From: Neolentinus lepideus HHB14362 ss-1
Lineage: Eukaryota; Basidiomycota; Agaricomycetes; Gloeophyllales; Gloeophyllaceae
Direction: 5' to 3'
NCBI GenBank assembly: GCA_001632425.1
Contig: KV425553.1
Location: 420,263-484,262 of the forward strand
Length of the DNA: 64,000 nucleotides
Shown here: positions 12,501-31,260 of the stretch, piece by piece
How the letters are laid out: each line of letters begins with the position of its first letter
Position numbering within the stretch: position 1 is the first letter of the stretch
The notes under the pieces: model-generated
Databases searched by the model: none
What the model was told of the DNA's origin: nothing
The model's input: only the letters and a program-made list of their open reading frames with translations
Made by a program: the position numbers and the translations under genes

Positions 12501-14586
12501 ACTATGGCGACGATTCCGACCAGTCTCCTATCCATCCTCCGCCCACATCCCCTCCTCCCCCGCGGTTCACAGAAATGCGTCGGGGTGAGACGCAGTCTGG
12601 TTCTTCGAGTCCGTCGCTTGGAACACGTGCGTCGATCGCTCGTCGGCCTTCGGGAGCACGTGCTCCGACGACTTCGCGTCGGCTTGTGCCGGACAGACGG
12701 TCTTCATCGCCGCAACGACGCGTTGAAGAGTCACAGCCCCAGTCCTCAGCCACTTCAATGGCCTACAGCGAGCCTGCCGTTGCCACCAGCAGCATGCACT
12801 CTGGCTTTGACGGCCCCGACGCTGATGCTTTGGCGGCGCTGTCGTTCCTGGAGCGCGAAGAGCTGCCAGAAGAACTGCCGAAACAGCAGCATCCGCTGCC
12901 GCCTCCACCACCGCAGTTCGATGAGCCGACTGAGAGGGCCCCCTCACCTCATGCCAGCTCAGATGGTGCTTCACAGTACCGATCGTCGTTTGCACCTTCG
13001 AAGTCAGCAATGGAGAGGAAAGCCAAGTCTCAGGCTAAGGAAGCTGCCCACGAAGTCGCTGTGCACCGTCCCGGTAGGGTCAACGGTCGGCAGAAGGGCA
13101 AAGCCAGAGATCGTGGGGTTTGGAATGATAGTAGTGAAGAGGAAGAGGACGAGGAAGAGGATGACGATGACGATGAGGACGTCGGATCCGATGCCGAGCC
13201 GCCTGCTTCTGTCAGCAGCAGGGCTAATCTTCCTGCTCCTGCTGGCAGCTCTTCTGGACACTCCGCCCAACCCGTCACTTCCCGAATTCCAAGCGGACCC
13301 CTTGCGCAAACTTCCGCCCAATCTCAGGCCCGGCCATCTCGTCACTTGCCTCAGACACCTGCAGGCGCCCGGCCGTTGAGTAAGTTAATTGACTATTTGA
13401 TTGTCGCTATCTAACTTCTTGTATTTTAGATGAGACTGAGGACTATCACTCTACAGCTCCTCGCCCTCCTCGTATGATGTCGGACAACTACTCGAGAGCT
13501 CAGACTCAGTACGACGATGGCTCGCGAACACACTCGCCTCATCCACGCCACCAGGCCGACCTCCCTCCTCCGCCTCAACCTGGTGCTGCACGCCAAAATG
13601 TATGGAGTCAAGTACTGGAGCCGGGTGCGAAACACGGAGGTCCGCCACCAGCGCTTGGTCAGCAGCGAGACACCTTTGTCCAGATAGAACCGCCGTCCGC
13701 CACGATGACCAAAGCCTTCGCCCCTCAGGGTTTGCTGTCCGCAGGTCTCGCAGAGAAGGAGGACCGCTCGGCGAAGAAGCAGGAGGAGCTCGCTCGCGAG
13801 ATGGGGGCGTCTCTTATCAACGTGCCCAACAAGCCTCCACCGCCTCAGACTGGTCTTCTCGGTGCCATCTCCGCCCATGAACGCGAGCGCAAACGTGAAG
13901 GCGGGTTCGGCGCCGCTCTAACAGAGCGCGAGCGCGAGAAGCGCCTAGCTGAGGAAAGACAGCGCAAGCTTGACGAGTTTCAGCGACAGCAGCTCGAGCA
14001 GATGTCGCAGTTCGGTGGGCAGTTCCCATACAACCCGGTGATGGGTAGCCCGATGATGAGCCCTATGATGATGGGCATGAACCCGATGATGACTGGGTAC
14101 ATGGGCTACCCCGGCATGATGCCCAATCCTGGGATGATGCAAGGCTACGGCAATCCGCATATGTTTGCAGCACAGCAGGCTGCGCAAGCCTATCAGCAGG
14201 CGATGATGGCATTTTCGAATGCTGGGAGCCAGCACGGCGGAGAGGGAGGAGGGAGCCCGCCGGCGCTGACGCCTATGATGACAGGCGGCAGTATGGCCTT
14301 CGATCCAAGGATGTCGATGATGGGGATGCCGATGATGGGGATGCCGCCGATGGGCATGGGCGTGGGCATGCAGATGACGGGCGGGTCCGCCTTCGATCCG
14401 CGGTTCTCGCAGTTTGACGCAGGTCTGAGGCCTCCAGGCCCAGGAGACTTCGGTGCTGGTCCTAAATTTTCGCCACAGGGTAGCGCTAATGGATCCCCCT
14501 CTGGACCGCGCCCTATTGATCCCGGTGATGAGCCTCCTAGGATGTCAGCCAACGCTAGTCCAAAGCCTTCTACTCCCAAATCATAA
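9511..14586 (+). CDS. CAF120: PH-domain protein of the CAF120/SKG3 type
   Basis: A very long fungal scaffold related to yeast Caf120/Skg3, which associate with CCR4-NOT and the bud cortex. Six exons fit without stops: 9511-10299, 10371-10602, 10660-11154, 11210-11316, 11369-13379 and 13430-14586. The N-terminus is Gln/Pro-rich. The PH-like core is HPEIRSVVQLNLAHTNKVY, DEGWTEVWAQLSGTILSVWD, VTLNTAGSN-like and SWEKSRLEEIYTAH. A second conserved block reads GRMEGWVRIRVAGQTDWKRL. Exon 5 is a disordered Ser/Pro-rich region with an Asp/Glu run at about 13135-13185. The last exon has a coiled stretch (EREREKRLAEERQRKLDEF) and a Met/Gly/Pro-rich tail with repeated PMM, MGM and NPGMMQGYG units. The start is the first ATG in frame; another Met lies 10 codons on. 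The assignment to CAF120 rests on the PH block and could be a broader family. Confidence 0.85.
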
Positions 14587-15006
14587 TGACCCGATTCTAC
14601 ATACCCACCTCCATTTGCATGATTTATTCCATTCCCTTCCACATCCACATTCACGCTTTATGTTCTCTTGTTGCTGTCTGCTGTAACACGTTCACATGCA
14701 AAAAGTTGAGTACCCGTACGCAATCGTTTACTTATATCCATCATAATTATGGGACGTTTTCTGGTCATTCCTCTGTTGGTCTCTCAATCATTTTGCCCTA
14801 GTAAATCCAATTCGTATAGTAGATCATTTGGAGGCTGTCAAACGGTCACATGATATATATATCATTGATTAGTGTTCCACTGCGGTTTAGGATTTGCTGT
14901 TAAATATCGTGTGAGTAGGGGGATGATATATAATGATGTGGTATAGATTGGAATTTGAGTGGGGTATTCGCCACGTTCCGTGAGTGCTCAGTGCTGAAGG
15001 TAACTT
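14587..15006. other. Convergent 3' intergenic region
   Basis: This lies between the convergent 3' ends of the PH-domain gene and the ABC transporter. It is T/A-rich and probably holds both polyadenylation regions. No gene or repeat is seen. Confidence 0.5.
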
Positions 15007-21432
<6,426 letters not shown>

Positions 21433-22350
21433 CCTCTACCTTCGAAGATAGCAGTGACTCCAGATGTAGGACAATTAGTACTGGGACAATGGGCTAGGGA
21501 TAACGATACTCGAGTGTTTGGCGGGTCTTATATTGGATGCAAAGCTGCGTACATCCTCTGTGGGAAAGATCTATCTGACGCCCATATTTTGCCTATGTGC
21601 CTTCTCGCAACACACCATACGGTTCTTTGACTTGAACTAGTCACATTATTGGCGCTTGCCCGGGGCCGATATCATTCCGCTATGGGTAGTTGACAAGAAG
21701 GCGACGTGTCTTCCCGGCACACTCGTTCCACAACGTTCCACGTAAGTCTCAGGCTTACTGCGTCGAGTGGTTGCGACTCGAGTCAACGGGACCTCCTTTC
21801 TACTGAGATTGACTCAATTTAGGCAGTGCTATTAGGTGCAGAAATGATAAGATACTAACTACGATTGCAACTTCAATTTGTATGCGCTTGCTGTTCCATC
21901 TTGTTCAGTGTATTATAAGAAAGCCTGTCGGACGCCCAAAACCAGCTCAACACAGCCACCAGCGCTGCCACCGGCCACCGGCAATCATGCTGCGTCGATG
22001 CGTCACTTGACACTGATAGAGCTGCGCGCGCAGTACCCATGATATTCATGGCTATCGGGCTATGCAGACGATGTGAATGCACATAAAATATGGGCTCAAT
22101 ATCAATAGCCATAGATTATGAATCGAGTGCAGGCATTACACGAAACCTCGCAACTTTGACCAGTTTCCCATGCTTACACCAGCCGACTTCAGATTCGTAA
22201 TCTGCACATACCTACCAACTTTTATGCTCACTCGCTTTGTGTTGCTTGAGTTTTCGGAGTTATGTCAAGAGTTGCGCTTTGACAGATCCGCCCGAATGAT
22301 AGTATTTAGAGACTCTGCTCCAGCCGATCGCAAATTGTCTACACTGTAAA
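21433..22350. other. Intergenic region upstream of the ABC gene
   Basis: It holds the ABC transporter promoter and the 3' flank of RPT2. Short open frames here have no coding character. No repeat or RNA gene was seen. Confidence 0.5.
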
Positions 22351-23908
<1,558 letters not shown>

Positions 23909-24102
23909 GATAGTTGAAGCAAAGAGGAAACCCGAAATTACTGCTGTCGCAAATGCAAATCAAAAGCAAGGAAACGTCGAGATGGTCACTCGAATGTCTT
24001 CGACGCGACGCGTCATTGCCACATTAACTCGGGATTGAAACTCAGACAGAAGTCGTGGGAAGACACGCTCAATACGCGCCTGCCGACAGCAAACACCTCC
24101 GC
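23909..24102. promoter_or_regulatory. Divergent promoter RPT2 / YIP4-like
   Basis: Only 194 bp separate the two start codons, so the promoter is shared. An ACGCGT (MluI-box core) lies at 24008-24013. ATTGCCAC at 24015-24022 is close to the reverse of the yeast proteasome element GGTGGCAAA. The resemblance is partial and its function is inference. No clear TATA box is present. Confidence 0.45.
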
Positions 24103-25434
24103 AATGGACCACGAAATTACTGCCTCAACGCCGCTCACGTCGACCTCGCAATTTATACAGGCCGGTATGCGGCCCTACTATTTTATCCCTGCTTTGTTCC
24201 TAATCACTGCATCAACGCAGACGACGATGACATTGACGAGGATGACATCCCCGCATTCACTCATCCCTCCATCCAAACTGCATCTCCAAGCCCAGACAAA
24301 GGCAAGGCGCGCGCATCCGAGCAACTCGCACCACCGTTTGGCTCGGTCCCTACCGTGTCGGGAAGTATTGGTAGTACGAGCGGTGCAGGCGCCAAGTCAT
24401 CTCGGCAGACTGTAGGAGGCGTTCAGGTGGAGACGCGGTGCGTGTAGTATTTTGATTCTACCTGTGCAACTTCCTGCCGTGTACTTACGAATAATTTTGT
24501 ACAGATATACTGGTGTAGATACATTAGACGAGCCAACAAGCAAAACACTCGTACGCAAGTACTCCGTCAGTCCTGCTGCTGCGTTCGCAACCGTTGCTTT
24601 AGACTAGGGACCTGTTGTCAATATACTCGAAGCTTGTGCAAGTACTATACCCCCGGAGGAGCGGCAGCGCCAGGGAAGTGCTAAGGTAGCACTCGTCTTT
24701 GTGCTAGGCCCACTCTCTTTGTCTGACGATGACATATTATGCCAGAGACTGGGATCTGTGGGGTCCATTAATTCTCTGTCTGCTGCTCGCAATATTGCTG
24801 AGCACTAACGTGAGCGGTGTTGGACTCTCTAGTGCCATCATAACTTATACTCTTGAAGGCGCCACCAAGTCAATCCCTTGGAGTATTCACGAGCGTCATC
24901 GTAATTGTGTCGGTAGGCTCCCTTGTCGTGACGGTGCAAGCGAAGGTCAGCAGTTCACATATTTGTCTTGCGCCGGTACTGACCTCAGCCGAGTCAGCTC
25001 CTCGGTGGTCGAGTGTAAGGATTACTTCTCTACCTCAAGTCGCGCAGTTCTGATGTCTGATCAACTCTAGTTCATTCTTCCAAGGCCTGTGTGCTCTAGG
25101 TTATTGTGTTGCGCCCCTTAACATCGCGGCTCTCGTCGCAACGTTTGTCCGGATTATATGGGTTCGAGCACCGGTCGCGCTAGCGGCGTGGGCCTGGTGC
25201 ATATGGGGTACGTTCTAAGGCTTCCAGGACCGTGAAAGTCACCGATCCATTTCTGCAGCATCCGTCAATTTCTTTGACGGCTCGAAAATTGAACGGCAGA
25301 GAATTTTATTGGCCGTGTATCCTTTGCTGTGAGTGTCATCCAATCTGCACGAAACGGAACTGGATGTTGTTCTCATCTACACACTGCTAGATTGTTTTAC
25401 TTTATTTTGGCATGGATGATACTTATTCAGTAGG
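24103..25434 (+). CDS. Yip1-family Golgi membrane protein (YIP4/YIPF6-like)
   Basis: Yip1-family proteins sit in Golgi/ER membranes with five helices and bind Rab GTPases. Splicing gives MDHEITASTPLTSTSQFIQ, an acidic DDDDIDEDDIP tract, a Ser/Pro/Gly-rich linker, then YTGVDTLDEPTSKTL and RDLLSIYSKLVQVLYPRR. The family core follows: REVLRDWDLWGPLILCLLLA (join at about 24687/24745), SQSLGVFTSVIVIVSVGS, GLCALGYCVAPLNIAALVA and RIIWVRAPVALAAWAWC. It ends with RILLAVYPLLLFYFILAWM and a stop at 25432. DWDLWGPL and LGYCVAPLN are hallmarks of the YIPF6/Yip4 branch. Introns of about 50-65 nt have good GT-AG borders and the frame holds throughout. Confidence 0.88.
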
Positions 25435-25661
25435 CATAGCTACCTCTTGAAGTAATGCCTAGTTCCTGTTCGGCTATTCTCCTGAGGCTGCCCGCAGTGC
25501 GCGACTGGGTTCACGATCATCAACGGTCCCGTGCGATGCATGCTCTGTTCAGAGAAAATACGTCCTATGTCTGTCCCAGATTAATAAATAACATCGATGT
25601 ATAGGCCCGCCACGCCGCTACCTAGAGACACGCTATTACAGACAAATGAATATCCGACCTT
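25435..25661. other. Short intergenic region
   Basis: This lies between the convergent YIP4-like gene and the MFS pseudogene. Nothing is recognised here. Confidence 0.5.
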
Positions 25662-26836
25662 TCAGTCAGTGGCATGAATGCTCGCGTGATCTCGTACTTC
25701 GACATCTTGGAGTGCAATGGGCTCCTCGTTAGCAGTATCATTCTTCGGTGCTGGAGGGGGGCATAACATGCTTCAGCCCCAAGCTAGCGACGATCCAATG
25801 GAGAACCAGCCTGCAATAATCACGAAAATCAAGCTGGAACCAGAATTGTAAACTTGGCGGACGGCAGCTTGGAGTTGCGGAGACAGAGATGGGATAATGG
25901 CGATGGGGCCCTCGGCGATTTTCTGTCGGGTGGAAGCGTCCGGGAACGTCGAGTGTAGCTTGGAGTCGACGCGCGCGTTGGGGACAGCGGTGGAGACAGC
26001 GAGACCGATCAGACCGCCGATGGTACGCGACAACGCCTGGAAGCCTGTCGCAATACCAACGCTGGCGGGCTTGACGCTCATCTGGATGATGATGGTCGAG
26101 ACAGTAATGGTCATACCGAGCGAGAGACCCAGGATGATCTCGTAGCGGTACAGATGGGGGTAGCTCGTACGCGCGCCCCCGATTACGTCCGCACCACCAT
26201 TGAGAGTGGAGATGAGACCGGCGCCAACAGGGCCAAACGCGGTGGAGATCCAGAGTAGGGGGCAGTATGAGCGTGTCTTGACGATCATTATGGCGGCGAG
26301 CGGGCTGATGAGGCCTACGGGCACGAGGATGGGCAGCATGCTGACACCGGCGCGGATGGGTCTGCGGTTGTCGACGACCTGCAGACTCTGTGGCAGGTCC
26401 ACATTGACGGAGAAGAAGGCAGCTCCGATCCCGAGCTTCGTCTCGACGAAGATGAAGATCGGGATGAGCACGGCGGACACGCAGATGGGAGCCAGAACAG
26501 TCACAGACTTCCAGGGTACCCTGGAGTTCCACTAAGTTGCAGATATAATACTATGTCAATACGCGACTTCGAAGGCAACACCTGACGTACCTTTTGACGT
26601 ACACGGTGACTACCCTGCTCGTTTCCTCAAAATTCTGAAGTCTGAGCCAATCTTGGGTAAAGCAACAGCAACTGTGTGGTATATTGAGCTGAGGGAGAAG
26701 AATATATCCAGCAAAATTACGTACCTATAGTAGAATCTAGAGCAGAAAGGACCATAGACAAGGCGCGGGCGAACGCAACAGGAAGCTCTTCCTTTATGTG
26801 GGAGGTCGTGGGGCTGTCTTCTGTCGTACTCATCAT
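25662..26836 (-). pseudogene. DHA2-type MFS transporter with internal deletion and frameshifts
   Basis: The remains of a 14-helix drug/H+ antiporter. Exon 1 starts at 26836 (MMSTTEDSPTT) and enters helix 1 with ALSMVLSALDSTI. VALPKIGSDFRI, the segment after helix 1, is present near 26650. Helices 2 to about 7 are gone. Sequence resumes at about 26504 with VTVLAPICVSAVLIPIFIF and runs through the C-terminal half: RPIRAGVSMLPILVP, GLSLGMTITVSTIIIQMSV, FQALSRTIGGLIGLAVSTA. The C-terminus is broken. The main frame stops at SLAWG, the neighbouring frame carries VASLGLKHVMPP, and the main frame again carries APKNDTANEEPIALQD. That pattern implies two compensating indels. It cannot make a working transporter. 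Confidence 0.85.
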
Positions 26837-27206
26837 GGATAGCCAGGGGTAAAGAATTGAAAGAAGGGAAAGAGCAGAAGATACAGTTTGTCTGTCACCA
26901 GTGGGGGGAGTTATCACCCTAATAACTCCCTGAGAAACCGCAAGCAGTCACAGCCCATCCATCTTGACAGTTTGGCTAAGAAGAAATGAAACGGTGGGTA
27001 TGTTTCTGCCTGAGGAGAGTTCGCCCGTGGAGGCTCGAGCGGCCGCATCATCTGATGTGTCAGTTTGTGGCACTATTGGTCGAGAAGAGTTGGCCTCGGG
27101 AAATCTCCCGAAGCCGCCGACCGTAGTGGCTGTGCTTACCACGTGGCCAGAGTGCTTCCCAGTGCCTGCCAGTGCACGTCGTGCAAGCTGGCCGCCACGG
27201 TGCACC
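26837..27206. other. Phosphatase upstream region
   Basis: 370 bp between the MFS pseudogene and the phosphatase start. The open frames here are upstream extensions of phosphatase frames without coding support. Confidence 0.5.
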
Positions 27207-28766
27207 ATGCCCAGGATATTCTCAGTCGGATTGCTCTCCCTTTTGCCTATATTTTTGGCTGTATATTTGGCTTGGTGCCAACCAGAGCAACTGCAGGAAC
27301 AACTACGAGGACTACAACATGCCTTCTGGGACAAAACACCCAGTGCCAACTCGGCTAACCCGGCACACGATATTGAGAAGCCAATGCCCTTCGTGCGGCG
27401 CATCATAGCGGTTGGGGATCTTCACGGCGACATTGGGAATGCGCAAAAGGTTCTGCAGATGGCGAAAGTCGTGGACGAGAATGGGGACTGGTCCGGGAAC
27501 GTTGACTTTTTCGTGCAGACTGGGGACATCATCGATCGGTGAGTGTAGGCTAAAAGCCGTACTATTCCCCTGTATCTACGTCGTCCATGTTGTACCCGGG
27601 CCATTTTAATGGCCGTTTTGCTGACGCGTCTCCCGGCGACATGTCACACATGCAATGGGATTTCAGTGGTGATGATACAATCAAGCTATTCGCTTGGATG
27701 GACAAACTGCGTCAACAAGCCCCGGCGAAGGGCGGCCAGGTGCTTTCCCACTTGGGTAACCATGAATGGATGAATGCCATAGGTACGACACATCTGTACT
27801 CGCTTTGGCTCAACTCAGCGTCCATCAGGCGATTGGCGGTGAGTTTACCTACCGGCTTGTATGATGCGTCCATCATAATCGCATTGCCAGCTATGTCTGG
27901 CCCACTGAGATTGACACATTTGGTGGGAGTGACAAACGACAGGAAGTGATAATGACAGGCTGGATAGGGAAGACATGGGCTGCCAATTACACGACTACAT
28001 CTCGTCTGCCATTGCATCCTTCCCTGGGACCTCCCAATACGGATTATCCTCCTGCCTCCCCTCGAGCAAACGCGCCTTCCCCAATATCTCACGCTGCCAT
28101 CTCTTTCGTTCACGGCGGCCTTGCTCCCACATATCCTCACCTTACCCCCTTCCCCTCTCACATAAACCGGATCTCTAGCTCACTCCTGTCGAAACTCCAA
28201 AATCGCCGGCCCTTCCCGCCGCCACATCCTCCCCACCCTTACCCGGGTTTGCCAAGGGACGCCACTCCTGAAGAAGAGAGGTTATACGGGACCGATGGCC
28301 CGCTCTGGTACCGAGGATGGGCACTTGATCCTGAGGAGTCTAGTTGCAGACAGGTAGATGACGTGCTGAATCGAACAGGAACCAGACGAATGATTATGGG
28401 ACACACTCCCGACTTTGATGTAAGTTCTGTCCGGGACTTCCCGTCCTTGCTGACGTGGGATGTGCTACAGAAAATCGTGTCAAGGTGCAATGGAAAGATC
28501 TTGATCATCGACACTGGTGGGGGCCAACTATCGACCTCATGCTATCCGCACGATTCATTGATGCCCCTATTCTGTTAGGCATATCGCATGCATACGGAGG
28601 CGTCCTTTCAGCGCTATCAATCGTATATACACTGACGCCGGTCGACTCGGCTGCCAACACGAAGACTTGGGTCGAGAAAGAGGTCATTACGGCCTTGTAC
28701 ATGGACGGCCATGAGGTTCTCGCGGAAGATACGAGAGCTATAGTGGGCAACATTGATATTGCTTAG
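27207..28766 (+). CDS. Membrane-anchored PPP-type metallophosphatase
   Basis: A calcineurin-like (bacterial/Shewanella-like PPP) phosphoesterase. ATG at 27207 starts MPRIFSVGLLSLLPIFLAVY, a signal anchor. Metal motifs are all present: VGDLHGD, QTGDIIDRG (rebuilt across the intron at 27540-27667), HLGNHEWMNAIG, FVHGGL and MGHTPDFD. A 10-nt exon (27829-27838) between introns 27783-27828 and 27839-27890 encodes GDWR and joins MNAIG to YVWPTEIDTFGG. A Pro-rich insert (PPPHPPHPYPG) follows HGG. The last exon reads ISHAYGGVLSALSIVYTL and ends at 28766. The protein probably acts in the secretory pathway or vacuole; its substrate is unknown. All core metal ligands are kept, so it should be active. 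Confidence 0.87.
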
Positions 28767-30779
28767 AGCTACTGAGGCTAGCCTTTCAAAGTCTCTGTCA
28801 TGAGGCTCTATCACCCCTCCAGGAAATGATGATCCTCTTTACTTATTACGCATTTTGTACTACTTTGGACACACATGTTTGAGTGGCCGACTGCATTTTG
28901 CATGTTTATGGATTGCAGACTCTGTTTCCTAATGGATTTAATTAATTTGATGCGTCCTGGAACGGTCCTTAACGTGCGTCCTGGCGGCAAACCGACGAAG
29001 TTTCCCGACTGCTGTACTCTTGATGGCACGCCAAGACGAAGGATGCAAGAGGGGGGGGGGTATCACAGCGCTGCGCCAACTGCACAAGAACTGATGAGAA
29101 CAGCAGACCTAGCGGGTTAGATATAAGTCCTACTGCTCGCACCCGAGCAATTGCGAGATACGGGCGGACTGTATATATGCTGGATTCCGTAGAACAAACG
29201 GAAGTTCTGTCAAGAAAATCAACAATGACATGCATGTAGGGATGCTTACAGGCTACGAGCTGAATTGTAGCATGGCAGCTTTCCTGCCCCCGTTTTCAAC
29301 CTTGCGATGTGTGTAGCGAATCGAGATCGCAAACTTGAATGCCGAACCGGCAATGAACTATACGTCCGGTATCTCTGCCGCTGCGCAGAGGGAGGTAGAC
29401 ATGTCGGGAATTCAACACATGGAGTACAGGCTTATCGATCGCGGCTCAATCATTGTTGAAGTGGACACGTCAAGACGGCACAATACAGAAGCCCGACCAT
29501 CTACACGCGCCTATCAATAGCACTATAGTGAGCAGGCAGGTTCCCCAGGGGTCAGGACAGGCATATTCAAGGAGTGCAATATGGCATCTTGCGCATCGCC
29601 AGTAAATCGGCGAGAAGTGAAATTGAAACAAACGCGGACCATAGATCGGAGTGCCCTGTAATGGCCAGGGCTGCGTAGGGCACCAGGCGATCCGTAGTCA
29701 ACAAGAGTAGTATCATCTCCAGCTCGGTCGGTAGTCAAATGAAATAGAAAGGAGGACGCTCTGGCCGTTGGCATCCAGTGGCAACCGATGGGGTCGTCTT
29801 CATATCCTGTAATATGTATTCAAACGGAGCAGTACGGCTGCAAAGCGACAGGTCACGAAGTCTGTCCGTGATGTCGTTCCAAGCCAATCTTCGTGTCCAT
29901 TGAGGTATCCATGTGCGATGAATTCTGGCGTCGCCTCTCAGCTTCGAAGGTAAGAGAACCCTCTCGAGTTTAATTAACGGTTAGATAGTTCAGATAGTCC
30001 CGGTTCAAGTGAAGAGCCCAGAGAGTAGACAAACATTGGCTTAATCAGGAAACTCTATGGCAATTATTCGGAGTGGAGCACCGTGATGGTCCTGGTTGAG
30101 AAGACATAAGGGCACAAGACCGTGTCGGAGTGCCACAGACGAACATAGAGAGACCAGCTGGTATCGTAAAGCGTGATCGGATGACCTAAGGCCTTAAATC
30201 ACCTTGTCATTTCAGCGCCCCTTGTCGGTAAAATGATTTTATTAGTGCATGGACTTGTCTCCGTCTCCACGTTTGACATATCGCGGAAGCACCTCCTCTA
30301 CAGAGCAATACAAATAATATGAACATCAGTGCTGAACGATGTCTAGTAAGGAAGTAAAAATGTACATGTAGCTTGGTGTTCGCTCTCCGCTCCGAGCAGG
30401 AACATATTTCGAATCTCTGCATGCTACACTTGTTCAATGGTCCAGCATTCCATCCATCATTCTGAGCGGGATATGTCATTTAGAGGTGTATCGCAAGAAA
30501 CGTTTGGTGACCGATGAATTGTCCTTGAGGAGTCTCAGAAGATTATAACTATCCTGTTCAACAGCAAGACATACATACCGTCTGATACCTAAGCCTTATC
30601 ACAGGCCACCGACCCTGCATCTCCAGCAACTCGTCCTCTTCAGCTGAGAGGTGTTCAGACCAAGACAGGCTCCTCGAGTTGGACCAAGGCCATGCACCAA
30701 CAACTACTAGCTAGTTCGCGTCGAGTCTTGGTAAAAGTTTGAGGACCTTGAGCATTGGGCTAAGCAAAAAGCAGGAAAG
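28767..30779. other. Gene-poor region
   Basis: About 2 kb with only short, overlapping chance frames on both strands. A G10 run sits near 29051. No repeat, transposase fragment or RNA gene was recognised. It may hold very old relics. Confidence 0.45.
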
Positions 30780-31260
30780 ATCAGGACCTTCAATGACGCA
30801 AAAATGAATAGCTGAGAGAAGACTGAAGACGCATCTGAGACGGTCGTTTCTTCCGTGCTCCGACGCGCTTCGGCCCACTCTCATCTTCAGCCACATGGTT
30901 CTTCCTGTTCCGCTTCCTCTTGTCGCAACTTGTTGCTTTCTTCATAACCTCCATGATGCTTGCCGGATCCTTGCTGGAGGAGTCCTGCCTGCCGTCACTG
31001 CGGACGCATGCCTTTTCTCAGTAGCTATGGGTGCAAGTTGGTCTCTCAAGCTCCAAGATTGCTCCGCGCTTCTCGACGTTGTCTTGTCTCCTTGCACGTC
31101 CTCTTACACAATCTCAGGATTTCTTTGCTCTATGCTTTGTCCGAGGACCACTGTTTATGCACTTGCAATCTTGACGGACGCTTCTTTTTGGCTACGCTGT
31201 TGTTTCTCGGACTTCGGCTTCTTTGCTTTGGTCGTAGGTTGTGGCTATCTGCGTGAATCA
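30780..31260 (-). pseudogene. Lys/Arg-rich coding-like fragments, unrecognised
   Basis: The minus strand carries several protein-like pieces in changing frames. About 31240-31165 encodes TTKAKKPKSEKQQRSQKEAS. About 31110-30966 encodes TTSRSAEQSWSLRDQLAPIA and TEKRHASAVTAGRTPPARIR. About 30960-30795 encodes MEVMKKATSCDKRKRNRKN and PKRVGARKKRPSQM. The basic, low-complexity composition suggests the C-terminal tail of a nuclear protein. The first two pieces could be joined by a GT-AG intron; the last needs a frameshift. No family is recognised. It is either a decayed gene or the tail of a gene with unusual introns. Confidence 0.35.

Noticed and set aside
24015..24022. Proteasome-element-like sequence in the RPT2 promoter as a true PACE site
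   Set aside because: Only a partial match to a yeast element. The Rpn4 system may not exist in this form in basidiomycetes, so I mention it only as weak inference.
29051..29060. G10 homopolymer as a possible functional element
   Set aside because: An isolated homopolymer with no G-quadruplex spacing or gene context.
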